The translations under genes and the position numbers were made by a program. A DNA stretch of 64,000 nt from Candolleomyces eurysporus (taxonomy: Eukaryota; Basidiomycota; Agaricomycetes; Agaricales; Psathyrellaceae): positions 176,033 through 240,032 of the forward strand of contig JANBPK010000707.1 of the NCBI GenBank assembly GCA_027579435.1, written 5' to 3'. The notes beneath the pieces are model-generated. The model worked only from the letters and a program-made list of their open reading frames with translations, was not told the origin of the DNA and made no database searches. Positions 8,823 to 19,479 of this stretch are shown piece after piece; the stretch's first letter is position 1, and each line of letters begins with the position of its first letter.

Positions 8823-10651
8823 ATGTCCGCCGATATCTTGGGCTATCACCCTCTATGGGACACTTACAGACGCTCTCTCTTCTGGTGTCAGTTCTAACCT
8901 ATGGGTTCGCTTTGATCCGGATACTGACTCACATTCTGTATGAACCGCCCTAGTTTCAATGACAGCAGTTGTCCTATATGACCATCGTGAGCATGCTGGC
9001 TGAATCCATCGGGATATAGATTCGGGCGTTGTTAACCGTAGTTCGTTTAATCAGTATCGACTTTTGATTTGGAGGTAAGACGTTGGCGCTTTCTAAGTTA
9101 TTGGCTAAAGTGTAACTGGGATTTTCATTAGGTGGAATTGATCTGGGTATGCACATCTCAATGCTGCGCGAAAAAAACAAGGATTTCCGTTCATGTTCTC
9201 CGACGTTTAGAAGAAAAAATGGTCCCTCGTTAAATTGCTCTATCTCTCCGTAAGCTCGTTGCTTCTCTCAAACCTCACTTGAAGGCTCACGCCTCCCTCA
9301 AGAATCGTTACATTTCGGATGCCTCATTTCTGTGAGCCGCTACAATTCTCAAACCATGAATATGGCAGCCTGATATCAGAGAAAATCAATAGTTATGGCG
9401 CAGTTTGTACGTGCTTCCCCCCTATTCGATGTTGTTTTCTTCATCTAATGGTTTATCAAGTTACAGCCTGGGTTTCTAACGAGCGATACACCGAAGTAAG
9501 GTTGCTGCAATCTACCTATTGATTCCCGATTCGACCTTTGCCCTTATTTTTAGTTGTACGTTAATTTCCTCTCTGCTTTTCCCGCTTCGGACATCGAGCT
9601 CGAATCACTCAGCCCAGAGTCCACCTACTTACAGATGTACGTCGTTTTATGCTCGCACGACATGCACTAAGCTCACATCCACGGTCCCAGGCCATTCGTT
9701 TATTCGTCTTCAATTATGGTTCTCCATCATTCCTCTGGTTGCTATGCAAGGTCAGTGAACATTTCTTAGTCCCTCGGCTGGGGCTTGACAGCCTCTTCAA
9801 AAGCAATTCTGGTACACCGGATCATCTGCATGTACAGTCGGAGCAGTGTCGTTCTTTTCGGCCTGCTTGTTGGCTACGCGGCCATCTTCATAAGCGGTAT
9901 GGTTCTCGCTGGATTAAGTATGCAATCGGTTGGCGGTGAGTGTCTTGATACTCAAGTTCTCGGTTTTCCATCTTAAAAGTCACTAAACTTGGTCAGTACC
10001 CACCTTTCTCTCGCCCTCGCTTCGCATCTGCATCCCAGGAAACATTCCAAAGGCGGGCGTGGCCAATCCGTTCTTGATGATGGCCTTCGACTTGGTCATG
10101 TTTGCCTTAGCTATGGCAGAGGGTATACGGTATATTCAGCACACAAGAACCGGTGATAGCTTTCTACAGGCCCCAGGAATTGTTACTGGTCCTTCGCTTT
10201 CGAGGCGAGGGCCACTGGTTCACATCTTACTTCGAGATAGCATCGTCTTTCCTTTAATGTGAGTATCACAAGTTACTGTATCTGTTGAATTCTGTACTCA
10301 CGCTTGGTCTCAGTAATCTCTTGATCTGTGTCTTTAGCATCCTAGCATTCTACGCTTTGGTAAGTAAGGCCAATTTACTAGCATGAGATCCAGCTCTTAC
10401 CACGCATCATAATTTAGCCGGAAGCTCTGCCGTATATGCTTGTCATCGCATCTGCCTCGTTTCCTGCTCTCGGATGCCGACTTATCCTTCACCTGCGCGA
10501 TGCGTACTACCGACCTTTCAAAGACGAATTCGACCAATCCGAACACTCTGTGCTTCGGATAGAAATGCCTGCACTCGCAATGCAGTCTATGACATCCGAA
10601 AGAGAGGCAAGCCAGACAACTTCGGGGACTACATCATTGCCCAAGTTATAA
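8823..10651 (+). CDS. DUF6533-family seven-helix membrane protein, copy 3
   Basis: Start ATG at 8823 (SADILGYHPLWDTYRRSLFW). The next exons give VSMTAVVLYDH, then the 20-nt and 15-nt exons for STFDLEVELIW, then KKKWSLVKLLYLS and NRYISDASFL, which is a clear DUF6533 signature. Then TAWVSNERYTE, two 2-nt exons (9554-9555 TT, 9635-9636 AT), HSFIRLQLWFSIIPLVAMQ, HRIICMYSRSSVV, VLFGLLVGYAAIFISG, FLMMAFDLVMFALAMAEGI, HILLRDSIVFPL, LICVFSILAFYAL and ALGCRLILHLRDAYYRPF. The C-terminal tail runs to a TAA ending at 10651. Closest to copy 2 in sequence. No lesions seen. Function unknown. Confidence 0.78.
9554..9636 (+). other. Pair of 2-nt micro-exons in DUF6533 copy 3
   Basis: TTTTTAG|TT|GTACGT (9554-9555) and TTACAG|AT|GTACGT (9635-9636), next exon at 9691. 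TT+AT+GCCATTCG reads Leu-Cys-His-Ser. Read as one exon, 9554-9636 is 83 nt and shifts the frame. Confidence 0.6.
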
Positions 10652-10864
10652 CAGGTTCAGTCGGGAACATAGCTCATTGTAGTGAGCTCTCGGCCTCGAA
10701 TTCGGTAGATGACGAAGACATAGGAGATCATTATATAATCCAAAAGAGAATAGACATGATTGAAAAAGTAGATCTAGCTAAATAATCACACCTTTGATAC
10801 ATAAATAACGTCCATGAGTAGAACAATAACTTAATAGGGACACGAGAAAAAGACAATGTCAAGA

Positions 10865-11950
10865 TCACTCACGAAGGTCCAGTTGAATCGGACTGCTCGA
10901 CACCACTCGATTCTCCCATCCTCTATCCCCTTTGTCTGCCTTCCAAACGCACAACATCTTCACTAACTCCACCCCGTGAACTATGAGACTAGCCAACGCC
11001 AACATCTGGCCGAAGGTCCATTGCTCTTCCCCGGGTCCAACAAGCGACATATGAAGGCCTCGTGCAATCATTAATTCATTGTTCGCAATGAAAAGCACGA
11101 GGAGCATCGAAATGGTCGCGATACCGCTATACAGCGCAAACACGCTCCAGGATAGCAACGGTATATTGGCGACGCGTTTCGCTACCCAGAAAACAAGTGC
11201 CATGACTGCGACCGCAGTGAACGCAGCCGCGCCAGTGACGATGACGTTCAAGAGCGGAATGGCAACAATCCAATACATTGCCATTGAACCTCGCCGGATC
11301 GCCGGATTGAGCACGCTGTAGGTTGACCCAAAAAGAACCAAAACCGTGTGCGGCGTACACTCGGGTTGATCTCCAAAGGTCTGCACTTGAGTCCACAGCA
11401 GGATACCCAAGAAACCTAACGCACTGAGATGGGCAGCGGGAAGCAGGACAAAGTGCCACACTGAGCGCAGGTTATCCGCATCTGCCACTGTTTCCGGACG
11501 AGATCCTATTGTAGCGGCCCTTCTACGGGAAAAACGACCACGACGTTCGAAAAGGTCTTCTGGCGATGGGACACGCCGAGAAGGAACCTGACCATGACGG
11601 AATCCGAAAATGACTTTACATGCTCGGATGAACACGTAAAGGAGGGCGCTGAGATAGATGATCCAATTGAGGTTGAGAACGATGAGGGTGTGGTGAACTG
11701 TCAATCCTTGTATAGAGCCTTGGTAAAACGCGCAAATGAGGAGTGCACAACCGGTGAGGAAGAGATTCCTGGATGAAGTGGAGAGGATGGAGTGTTCGAA
11801 ATCGGAAATGGTGGCGTTGGGGGAGAAAATGAGGGCGCAAGCAACATTGAGAAAGGCCTGCAGATAGATAGAGAGGCGGATTCCAACGCCAGAGATGTCG
11901 GGATTAGCCCTTAAACAGGGACTTGGTAGGGAAGCTATGTCGGGGTTCAT
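10865..11950 (-). CDS. Multi-pass membrane protein, paralog 1
   Basis: Single open reading frame of 361 residues on the minus strand, ATG at 11948-11950. The motif NPDISGVGIRLSIYLQ near the N-terminus is typical of a fungal family of integral membrane proteins of unknown function. About eight hydrophobic stretches follow, for example LFLTGCALLICAFYQG, HHTLIVLNLNWIIYLSALL, FVLLPAAHLSALGFLGIL, MYWIVAIPLLNVIVTGAAA and TISMLLVLFIANNELMIARG. A charged loop rich in Arg (about residues 120-155) lies between helices, and a conserved QVQTFGDQPECTP block probably faces one side. Its paralog lies at 15479-16500 on the same strand. It converges with the DUF6533 gene on its left. No known catalytic motif; possibly a channel or sensor, but I do not assign a function. 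Confidence 0.8.
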   Translation of the reverse strand: MNPDIASLPSPCLRANPDISGVGIRLSIYLQAFLNVACALIFSPNATISDFEHSILSTSSRNLFLTGCALLICAFYQGSIQGLTVHHTLIVLNLNWIIYLSALLYVFIRACKVIFGFRHGQVPSRRVPSPEDLFERRGRFSRRRAATIGSRPETVADADNLRSVWHFVLLPAAHLSALGFLGILLWTQVQTFGDQPECTPHTVLVLFGSTYSVLNPAIRRGSMAMYWIVAIPLLNVIVTGAAAFTAVAVMALVFWVAKRVANIPLLSWSVFALYSGIATISMLLVLFIANNELMIARGLHMSLVGPGEEQWTFGQMLALASLIVHGVELVKMLCVWKADKGDRGWENRVVSSSPIQLDLRE

Positions 11951-12171
11951 GGGAGGCGTTTAAAGATCGGAAAAGCTGACACGAAGTTGTGGCTTTTAAA
12001 ATATTACGGAGATCAAAGGGATCGCACCACCCGGCTTCTACTACGGTGCCAGGCTTCCAAACCTCTAGTGCGAAACTGCAGAAGGGGTCGCCTGAAGCGT
12101 CGTATGGAATTACGCACCGTGAGAGCGTGCGTGTTGCATTTCATATACCGAGGTCCATACGAGTAACAGTC
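11951..12171. other. Upstream flank of paralog 1
   Basis: Promoter-side DNA of the minus-strand membrane protein; no separate gene seen. Confidence 0.4.
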
Positions 12172-12826
12172 TCACGACGTCTTCATCTCATCAAGAGAGA
12201 CAAACGGTGGGTTCGACTGCACCTGCCCTCGCTCGACGGTCAGACCTGGCACCGGTAGTAATTCACGCACCAGGTCTCGCAGTACGTCGAGATGAGAATC
12301 CTTTGAGAGCCACGTGGAGGAAGCGCGTTTACGAGAATGTTGGCAGGATTTAATTCAGGCATCTGGGCAGAAAAAAAGTTAACGCAAGAGATAACGGTTG
12401 ATAAACTCATGAACTGACCCGGCGAGCTTTCGACAAACCAGGGGCTGACTCCGGATCCGCGATGACAACCCATCCAAATGGTAGAGAGTCGTATATCCAC
12501 CTGAGGGAGATGAAGGTGGTGTTTTTGTGGAGCGAACACGATGATAAAACGCCAAAAAAGCATGCTGAGCTCAGTCAGTTTTTACCCCGCATACAGGCGT
12601 TTCGATATCTCTCTGGAAAATCATGACGACCAGCGCTCTTCAGATGGCTATAGCGATCATTAGTATACTTGATGTGTTCATAGCTCGCATGGAGGGTCCG
12701 AAGGTTAGACGGCGGCAGCTCTCCATCGACAAAGCAAAGATCAAAAGAGTCAAGAGGAACGACCATCGAAGTTGGAGCGTATTTAGAGAGGTCCAAAAAA
12801 NGTCTTTGGTATCGAGGAAAAGCCAT
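12172..12826 (-). pseudogene. Possible degraded multi-exon gene, unrecognised
   Basis: Reading the minus strand gives protein-like blocks in several frames: SYEHIKYTNDRYSHLKSAG (about 12690-12630), then WIYDSLPFGWVVIADPE (about 12500-12440), and a C-terminal block DVLRDLVRELLPVPGLTVE followed by NPPFVSLDEMKTS and a stop at 12172-12174. Possible introns lie between them (a CAG acceptor near 12503, GTCAGT donor near 12418). No complete gene can be assembled and an N at 12801 blurs the 5' part. I do not recognise the family. It could be a real intron-rich gene or a decayed one. Confidence 0.25.
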
Positions 12827-15478
12827 GAGCCCGCCTAATCCACGTAATGTTGACGCTAGAATAACTGTTCATCTTTCGCCATCATCCTAGACCAGAACGT
12901 GCTTCCCCCAGTTTGTGGCGAATAGCTGGAAAGAAGCAGCCTCTGCATCGACTCGCATATCTTCCTGCAAAGAGCGCGGCTATTTGTCGACCAGTTCCCC
13001 GCAGCCGGCTGTATCCTTCGCGTTGACTTGGTGTGGATCGGAAGGTTCTAGATCTTTTCAATAAGTGATAGGACCAAGGAGGGCACCTGAAAGAAGGGAC
13101 CTTTACCGCGCGCCCGAGAGGAAGCAGAGAGGGTGAACAGAGTTAGACGTGGAAATGAGTACTGGGGGTATATAGCGAGAATCTTCAAGAACAGGCGAAA
13201 TGGGTGGGATGGGTCCAGCGTGACAGTCGTTACCAATGAAAGACGCGTGGCTTGTTTTGCCCTGTCTGCCGATCCGGCATCCTCAAGCGCCGGCAAGCGA
13301 TCTCTGGCTTCCGTTCGCAATTCCTGTGGAACCTTGGTCGATGTACCAAATAGAAGGGCTATAAATTATGCTTCAAAATCAAATTCGAGTCCAAGCCAAA
13401 TTCCAGAAGCATTTCCTGAGCAGAATAGCGATGCCGACCCATACCAGTTATGCTCCGATCGGCGTAAGCCGGATACCCGACTCGTTGCCGCCTTGTTCGG
13501 TTCGGCCCTCATGTTGGCCTCATGGTACCAGCGCCCGAGCCTACCCTACCTAATCCTACATACTCTAACTCCTGCGCAGTCAAGGCCCTGTAGTCATGAA
13601 CGTGAATTCCTCTCCCTTCAGGTTGTCCGTTTTAGAAGAAAGGTTCCAGAATACCGGATTTTTTCAGGGATCGACTGCATCAAGAAAACTGAGTGCGTTC
13701 GAGATGTCCTGTTGGGGTGACGTTCTCCTTGTGAGTCAGGTAGCCCACGATCTACTCGAAGCCCCGCGATTTGAGTCTTACTTTTTTTATCAAAGCGGAG
13801 GCTGATCCATCGTTCTATGAATTATCGAAAGAAGATCCACTGATTGTATTTTTAGAGCCCGCGTCGATGCTATCGTCCCGCACTCTTACAGTCCCTTGCG
13901 TCCCTGCTTCACCTCGTAGCAGTTTTACCACCTTAAGCTTGCAACGACACTACGAAACAAGAACATTCTTCTCATTTCCCTGTAACTTCATGTCTGTCTT
14001 TCATCTACTAGGTGTGGCACTCATATAATTACAATTTCTCCCTCTTTCCTTCTTCATCTCTTAGTCATGCAAGCGCAGTCGGAAACAGTGACAGAAATCA
14101 GCATTAAAAACACGGGCACCGCAGAAGGCGTCTCATCAACTTCAAACACATCATGTATGCCGAACCGTCTATGCGAGGCACTCACCATTTTATCCAGTGT
14201 CAACGCTTCAAACCTTTTACATATTCACATCCCAATGTTGCTCGAATCGGCCTCACACTTTCGGCGCACAACCCTTTGAAATCGGAGGTGTCAAGGCGCC
14301 AGTCAAGTTCAGTGACGCACCCATTCTTCAGGGAGAGTAACTCGTCAGATGGATCTCTGAGACATGCCAGCGGCACCCATCATGGCAGTGGTAAGGTTAG
14401 AAGATGGGCTGGCATGTCAATCTGATGGCAGACACATCATGCTCCGCAAATTAATTAGAGCAGAGCGCTGTAGTGTACGGATTGACGAATTGTGTGCAAA
14501 GTTGTCTGGAGCTATCAGGTGATGCGCGTGTTTGCACTTGTGTACGCGTCCTGCCCTCAAGCGCTCGCGCGCCTGTTTCCTTCCTTTCGAATTCGTTCTT
14601 GCTCCCGTTCCCCCACTTAAAACGGCCACATATACGCGCTTTTCAAAGCTCCATTTTCTCAATTGGCCTACCTACGTTGACTACTTTATTCATTTAGTAG
14701 AGCTTCTGAAAGTGACAGGTTTAACATGATTCGTCTTTAAGAAATCCTCTTCTCTTCTGCTTCGTGAAGCTGACTTAATAGTGGTCCTATCACTGTGGGG
14801 ACTCAGGCCAGCTGCGTCCAAAATTCGTGTCTTAGGGTCTTCCAGCGAATGGACACTAAGCCTAGGCACACGTAGCTTCTCACTACCTGAACTGGCATGA
14901 TGCGGCAGCAAAAGCAATTCACCACGAGACCGACCACGTTCTCGCAATCTTGGTAGACGCTCAGCCCTTCCATTCCAGTCCGGGTATTGCGTATAGGCCT
15001 CGATGCACGGCCATGTGAGAGTCGAGGGTAGCGGAGCGTTGTTGAGGCATGGTAGCAACGGAGGTGGAGAATGGAGGTATATGGGAGTTGGTACTGATAG
15101 TAGATGTGGCCTTGAAAGTGGGAGGGTTACGGTAGAAGCCCGTGCGACGGGCCGAAGAAAATTATCGGCAAGGCTTGAGATCAAACCAACTCACGCCCAA
15201 ATTACTACGCCTCGACCACAGCACGAGTTGTGCATTCATCTTCCCGAATACGGCCTAGACACGCTCGATCAACGCTTCTTTCATGACGTGACATACACTG
15301 AATGGAGAATGTCATGAGTGGATGAGTTGTGCGTCAGTGGAACGGTCGGTGCGAGTGGGGTAGCATTGTATCCAAGAAAGCCCAACACAAAGAGTCTAAG
15401 ATAAATACGAGGCATCTCAAGCAATAGATATCGAGAACGAAGTGTATAACTGAATCGAAACTTCTGAATGCCGCTCGA
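12827..15478. other. Gene-poor stretch between the two membrane-protein paralogs
   Basis: No gene I can support. Open frames are present (for example 195 codons at 13133-13720 + and 164 codons at 14690-15184 -) but lack motifs, codon bias or plausible introns. A pyrimidine-rich leader precedes a 70-codon frame at 14067 (+). On the minus strand, an ATG at about 15414 opens with MPRIYLRLFVLGFLGYNAT, which looks like a signal peptide, followed by a GTATGT donor; it may be the first exon of a small secreted protein that I could not extend. Confidence 0.35.
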
Positions 15479-16500
15479 TTATCTCCCAAGTCGTCCTCCT
15501 CCTCGGTCCGCCCTCCAAGTGAATAGTGCCTTCACCATCTCCGCCATTTGAACCAGAAAACTGATCAACGCCAACGTCTGGCCAAATGTCCACTGCTCTT
15601 CCCCTGCTCCGACGAGTGAAGTGTGAACGCCTCGTGCAATCATCAATTCGGTATTCGAGATGAAGAGCACGAGGAGCATGGAAAGTGCCGTGATCCCACT
15701 GCAACGTGCAAACACGTCCCATGACAGAAGCCGCCGTTGGGAAACGCGTTTCGCCATCCAGAGGGCAAGGGCCATCACGGCTACGGCCACGAAGACAGGA
15801 ACACCGGTGACGAGCACGTTCAGAAGCGGGATTGCGACGACCCAATAGATGGCCATCGAACCGCTCCGAATGGTCTCGTCAAGCACGCTGTAGCTTGATC
15901 CGAACACGGTCAAAACTGTCTGCGGCGTGCACTCGGGCTGGTCTCCAAAGGTCTGCACCTGCGTCCAGAGAAGGATACCTAGAGAGCCTAACGCGCTGAG
16001 ATGGATGGCCGGGAGCAGGACAAACTGCCACACCGAGCGCATAGTTTCCACATCTGCCGCTGACTCTGTAGGAGAGTTCGTCGAAAGAGCCTGGCTCCCT
16101 CCCACCGACGGCTGCCGAAACGGAGGTGTACGATGAATCCGGGAGGATCTAAATACGACTTGACATAACCGGATGAAGATGTGTAGGAGGGCGCTGAAAT
16201 AGATAATCCAATTGAGGTTGAGAACGATAAGGGTGTGGTGGACTGTCAGCCGTTGCACAGAGCCTTGATAAAAGGCGCAAATGAGGAGTGCACAGCCGGT
16301 GAGGAAGAGGCTCCTGGATGAAGCGGCGAGGATGACATGTTCTGGGTGAGATCTCGTGGAATTTGGGGGGGNAAATAAGGGCAAAAGCGACGTTGAAGAT
16401 GACTTGTCCATAGATTGAGAGGCGAATTCCTACGCCGGAAATGTCGGGATTGGCGCTGACACAATAGCTGAGATTTTGACCGTCTGTGGTGGTGATCATG
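15479..16500 (-). CDS. Multi-pass membrane protein, paralog 2
   Basis: Paralog of the protein at 10865-11950. Start at 16498-16500 (MITTTDGQNLSY), followed by the family motif NPDISGVGIRLSIYGQ. The frame is then broken at a G run with an N (16365-16372, so a C run in the sense strand); after it the other frame continues LAASSRSLFLTGCALLICA, matching paralog 1. The break is at the ambiguous homopolymer, so I treat it as a base-calling problem and not a lesion. The shared blocks HHTLIVLNLNWIIYFSALL, GILLWTQVQTFGDQPECTP, SMAIYWVVAIPLLNVLVTG and SMLLVLFISNTELMIARG are nearly the same as in paralog 1. The loop after the fourth helix is shorter and the C-terminus ends GGGRLGR. Function unknown. Confidence 0.72.
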
Positions 16501-16704
16501 AATGAAAGGTGGAGTTGTGGGAGGCAATGCAGGTTGGAATGATGATGATAAATGACAATGCGAAGAAGTACTGGAAGGCGAAGCAGCCTCCCACCGCCTT
16601 TAAATTGTTTCTCCAGGAGAATTGAACCCAGTTCTGCCCGTGGGAAAAGACTAGCCCTGGAGGAGTTGTTGGCTACACGTGTGAAGGGTGTGTCTTTGGT
16701 TTTA

Positions 16705-17027
16705 CTGGTCAGATATGCGTAATAGATCTGGGCACAAGGCAGGTCATTCAAGGGTGTGGTAAAACGACCCTTGAGTTCTTCACTGGCCTTCCAATGGCGA
16801 ACACCACCCTTGCGCTGGACACGAGCATAGAGATGGTGGCCATCGGATTCAACATCGCCCCTGTAAGCCCGGTCAGACATACGTATCAGATCTGAGCGCA
16901 AGGCAGGTTAGTCTATGGTAGCACAGGTTCGAGTCGAAAATCAACCCTTGAGTTTCTCCCTAGCCTTCCAGCTGCGAACGACACCCTGATGCTGGACAAG
17001 AACGATACGGAGTGGCCATTTCGCACA
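16705..17027 (-). repeat. Tandem duplication of about 150 bp, formerly coding
   Basis: Copy 1 (about 16705-16851) and copy 2 (about 16869-17027) share GGTCAGAYATRCGTA, AGATCTGRGCRCAAGGCAGG, ACCCTTGAGTT and GCCTTCCARYKGCGAACRMC. On the minus strand both encode a related peptide: RKGGVRHWKASEELKG in copy 1 and HQGVVRSWKAREKLKG, then a stop, in copy 2. The protein family is not recognised. Confidence 0.5.
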
Positions 17028-18097
17028 TATCACTGGGCGGGATTCCATGTGTTCTTCTATGAGCAGTACATACGTTGCCTCAGAAAGGAATGGGTGACTG
17101 GCATAGATCTCATCGCCATAATAGATGACTGCCGGGCATTCAAACTTGGTCCGAGTGGGTGGCGCTGCGCGGGGGTACTGCCACTGAGTGCACAGCCGCC
17201 TACGACGAGCTCACCTCGTGCGGGAGATCGGCTTGCAAAATTAATTAACCTGGTTTGATAGTGAAAGCGCTGGTTGACGTGGCCATAATGCAGTTACCTG
17301 ATCAACGTACCTTTTGGTATCCTCAGAACCTCCAAGACGCTGATCTACCAACTGTGCCTGAGTCGGTGATCCATAAGGCATTCGTGGCCTGCTTGTGAGC
17401 TGCACAAGGTGGGTTGACTACGAGTCTGCTTACACGATAGGATGCAGACTTCTCATCTTCCGAAGTCTCAGCCGGGGTTCATAGATAGCACAGATCCAAG
17501 CATCCGACAACGAGGGCGCGACGGTTGTGGAATGGGAGGGCTTTTTGAGAATCTAGGCAAATCGTCGGTGTAGAAAATCAGGTAAGACGAAGCTGAAAAT
17601 GATTGTCAATGCAAGATTTGCGTACCTCGATATTCCGCTGCCCTCTGTCACCCTGTCTACTTCTCCGGACGCACTTCGCAGAAATAGGTCTATACCCTTG
17701 CCACGACAGACAGGGGCGTCTATGCGTTGGCTTGAAAAACTCGAATATCGACCAGGATGAAGACCGAGAAGCCCATGCTGTTAAATGTCCATCTTTTGGT
17801 TGAAGATGCTCTCCTGCATGTACTGGTGGGAGAAGCCACCGCGACATGTCCAAAGTTTGAGGGCGAATTCTGTAGAAGTTCAGTGACTTATGAATGGGTC
17901 ACAGATCACCGAGAATGACATACCTGAGGTCGCGAGTTGCCAGTGAGGAGATATGACCAGACCAGAAGAAGTAGGGAGGAGTTTGCAACCTTGAATCGAA
18001 AATCCGGAAGAGCTAATATGTTGTGGAAAAGACTGAGCGAAAGGAAGTCAGGAGAGTTCAATGCAGTTCAGCTGAGGAGCTGAGCAAAAGGAAGGGA

Positions 18098-18195
18098 GAA
18101 GTGTCGGGTGTCATGTTTCTACATATAGGGAATCCACGAAAGGCAAAGGGACGGACACGCGGAGAAGTGCCGGGTGTCATCCTTCTGTGTAGGGA
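18098..18195. repeat. Two direct repeats of about 34 bp
   Basis: 18098-18132 and 18164-18195 share GAAGTGYCGGGTGTCAT followed by TTCT and TAGGGAA. The spacer holds CACGAAAGGCAAAGGGACGG, which recurs as CACGAAAGGGCAAAGGGCAC near 18294. A short local duplication of unknown role. Confidence 0.5.
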
Positions 18196-19479
18196 ACAGG
18201 GACTTGTCCAAAAACAGGGCAACGGGCCTATCTGTTGCACAGGCTGTTCATACGAAGGCACAGGTCTATCCACACGAGGCACGATTTTTGTCCACGAAAG
18301 GGCAAAGGGCACAAAAGGCAAACGGACAGGAGGAATTTCATTTCGGATGAAGTACTTACTTCTACGATATCAGGTGTCGTCCTATTAGTCAGCAGCGGAA
18401 AATGCACGTTCACGGCAGTTCCCGGCATGCTCAAAGAGGATAATGATACTTCCAATCGCCTCCCTGCAACCTCACCTTTTCAAAACACAGTGCGGTATCC
18501 TCGTTGTATGGATCTCTGTCGCTTCAGCTACATATATTTAATACGCAACAGTGGAACTTTGGCGGCCTCGACGGTTAACGCATTCCCGACCTCTTTCACC
18601 CTGGGTCTCAGGAAGTCTTTATCCAAATCTCGAGAACGATTTATGGATCGATTCACAGTATGAGCTTACACGGACCAAGAAAGATCCAGAATGCTGCGCT
18701 CCCGATGGCAGTCAACGTGGCTTTCATGCACACACATGTTTTCACAAAGCATGAATGGAGAATGAACGATGCGCACAATACACATGGAGGATGGGTGATA
18801 ACCGTTCTCTTGGGTCCGCATCCCATCAGTGTGCACGGACCGAAGGATGAACACACATCTACGAAGAAGCAACGTCCAGTCCGTCTGGCGGGGGACACCG
18901 ATCCAGCCGTGGGCTGACCTCCCCGTAGTTCAGCTGCTGGAAGGCAAATAGTTGTCGAGTGCTGCTCTAGGCCTTCGAAGTGATATTCATAGGGACAGTT
19001 GTAGAGTGAATACCTCGAGGTCGTCGAGACCCGGGACAGTGGTTAATATGAAAAGTACCATGATGCAGCAGGTTGTGATCGGATTGCCAGTCGGCCATCT
19101 CCCCAGAAACAAATGTGAAGGCAATGCCTGGACCATACCACCGAGCCGTTTCATATAGCTCGACCATACCAATTGAGAGGAGTGTTGTGACGCCAGGTGG
19201 AAATCGGTGATCCTACGAGGAACCGGCAGGGTGTTTTTGAGACACGAGGAGTAGTCTGATCGCGAACTCAACCGATTCGTTGACGGAAGGCGCGCACTAT
19301 GATAAATCCAGTGATGCTCGCAAACTTCGACCGAGTAAGGTAAATACTGGAAATTGGAGGGTATTCCTGGACACTTTGTCCAGGTTTGTCGATTTGTCTG
19401 GCGGGAACTGCGAGTCATGCACTTTTTTATTATCTATATGGGGAAATCAAATTGATGTTGTTAGCTCATGTTATCTGTA

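Larger units (their letters stand above)
16501..19479. other. Gene-poor stretch with short duplications
   Basis: No gene supported. It contains a roughly 150-bp tandem duplication (16705-17027) and a direct repeat of about 34 bp (18098-18195), both listed. On the minus strand around 18970-19190 a frame reads SIGMVELYETARWYGPGIAF and then VSGEMADWQSDHNLLHHG, which looks protein-like but could not be joined to other exons. Confidence 0.4.

Noticed and set aside
13133..13720. 195-codon plus-strand frame
   Set aside because: No motif, no recognisable domain, compositionally like translated non-coding DNA; an overlapping frame on the other strand is equally open.
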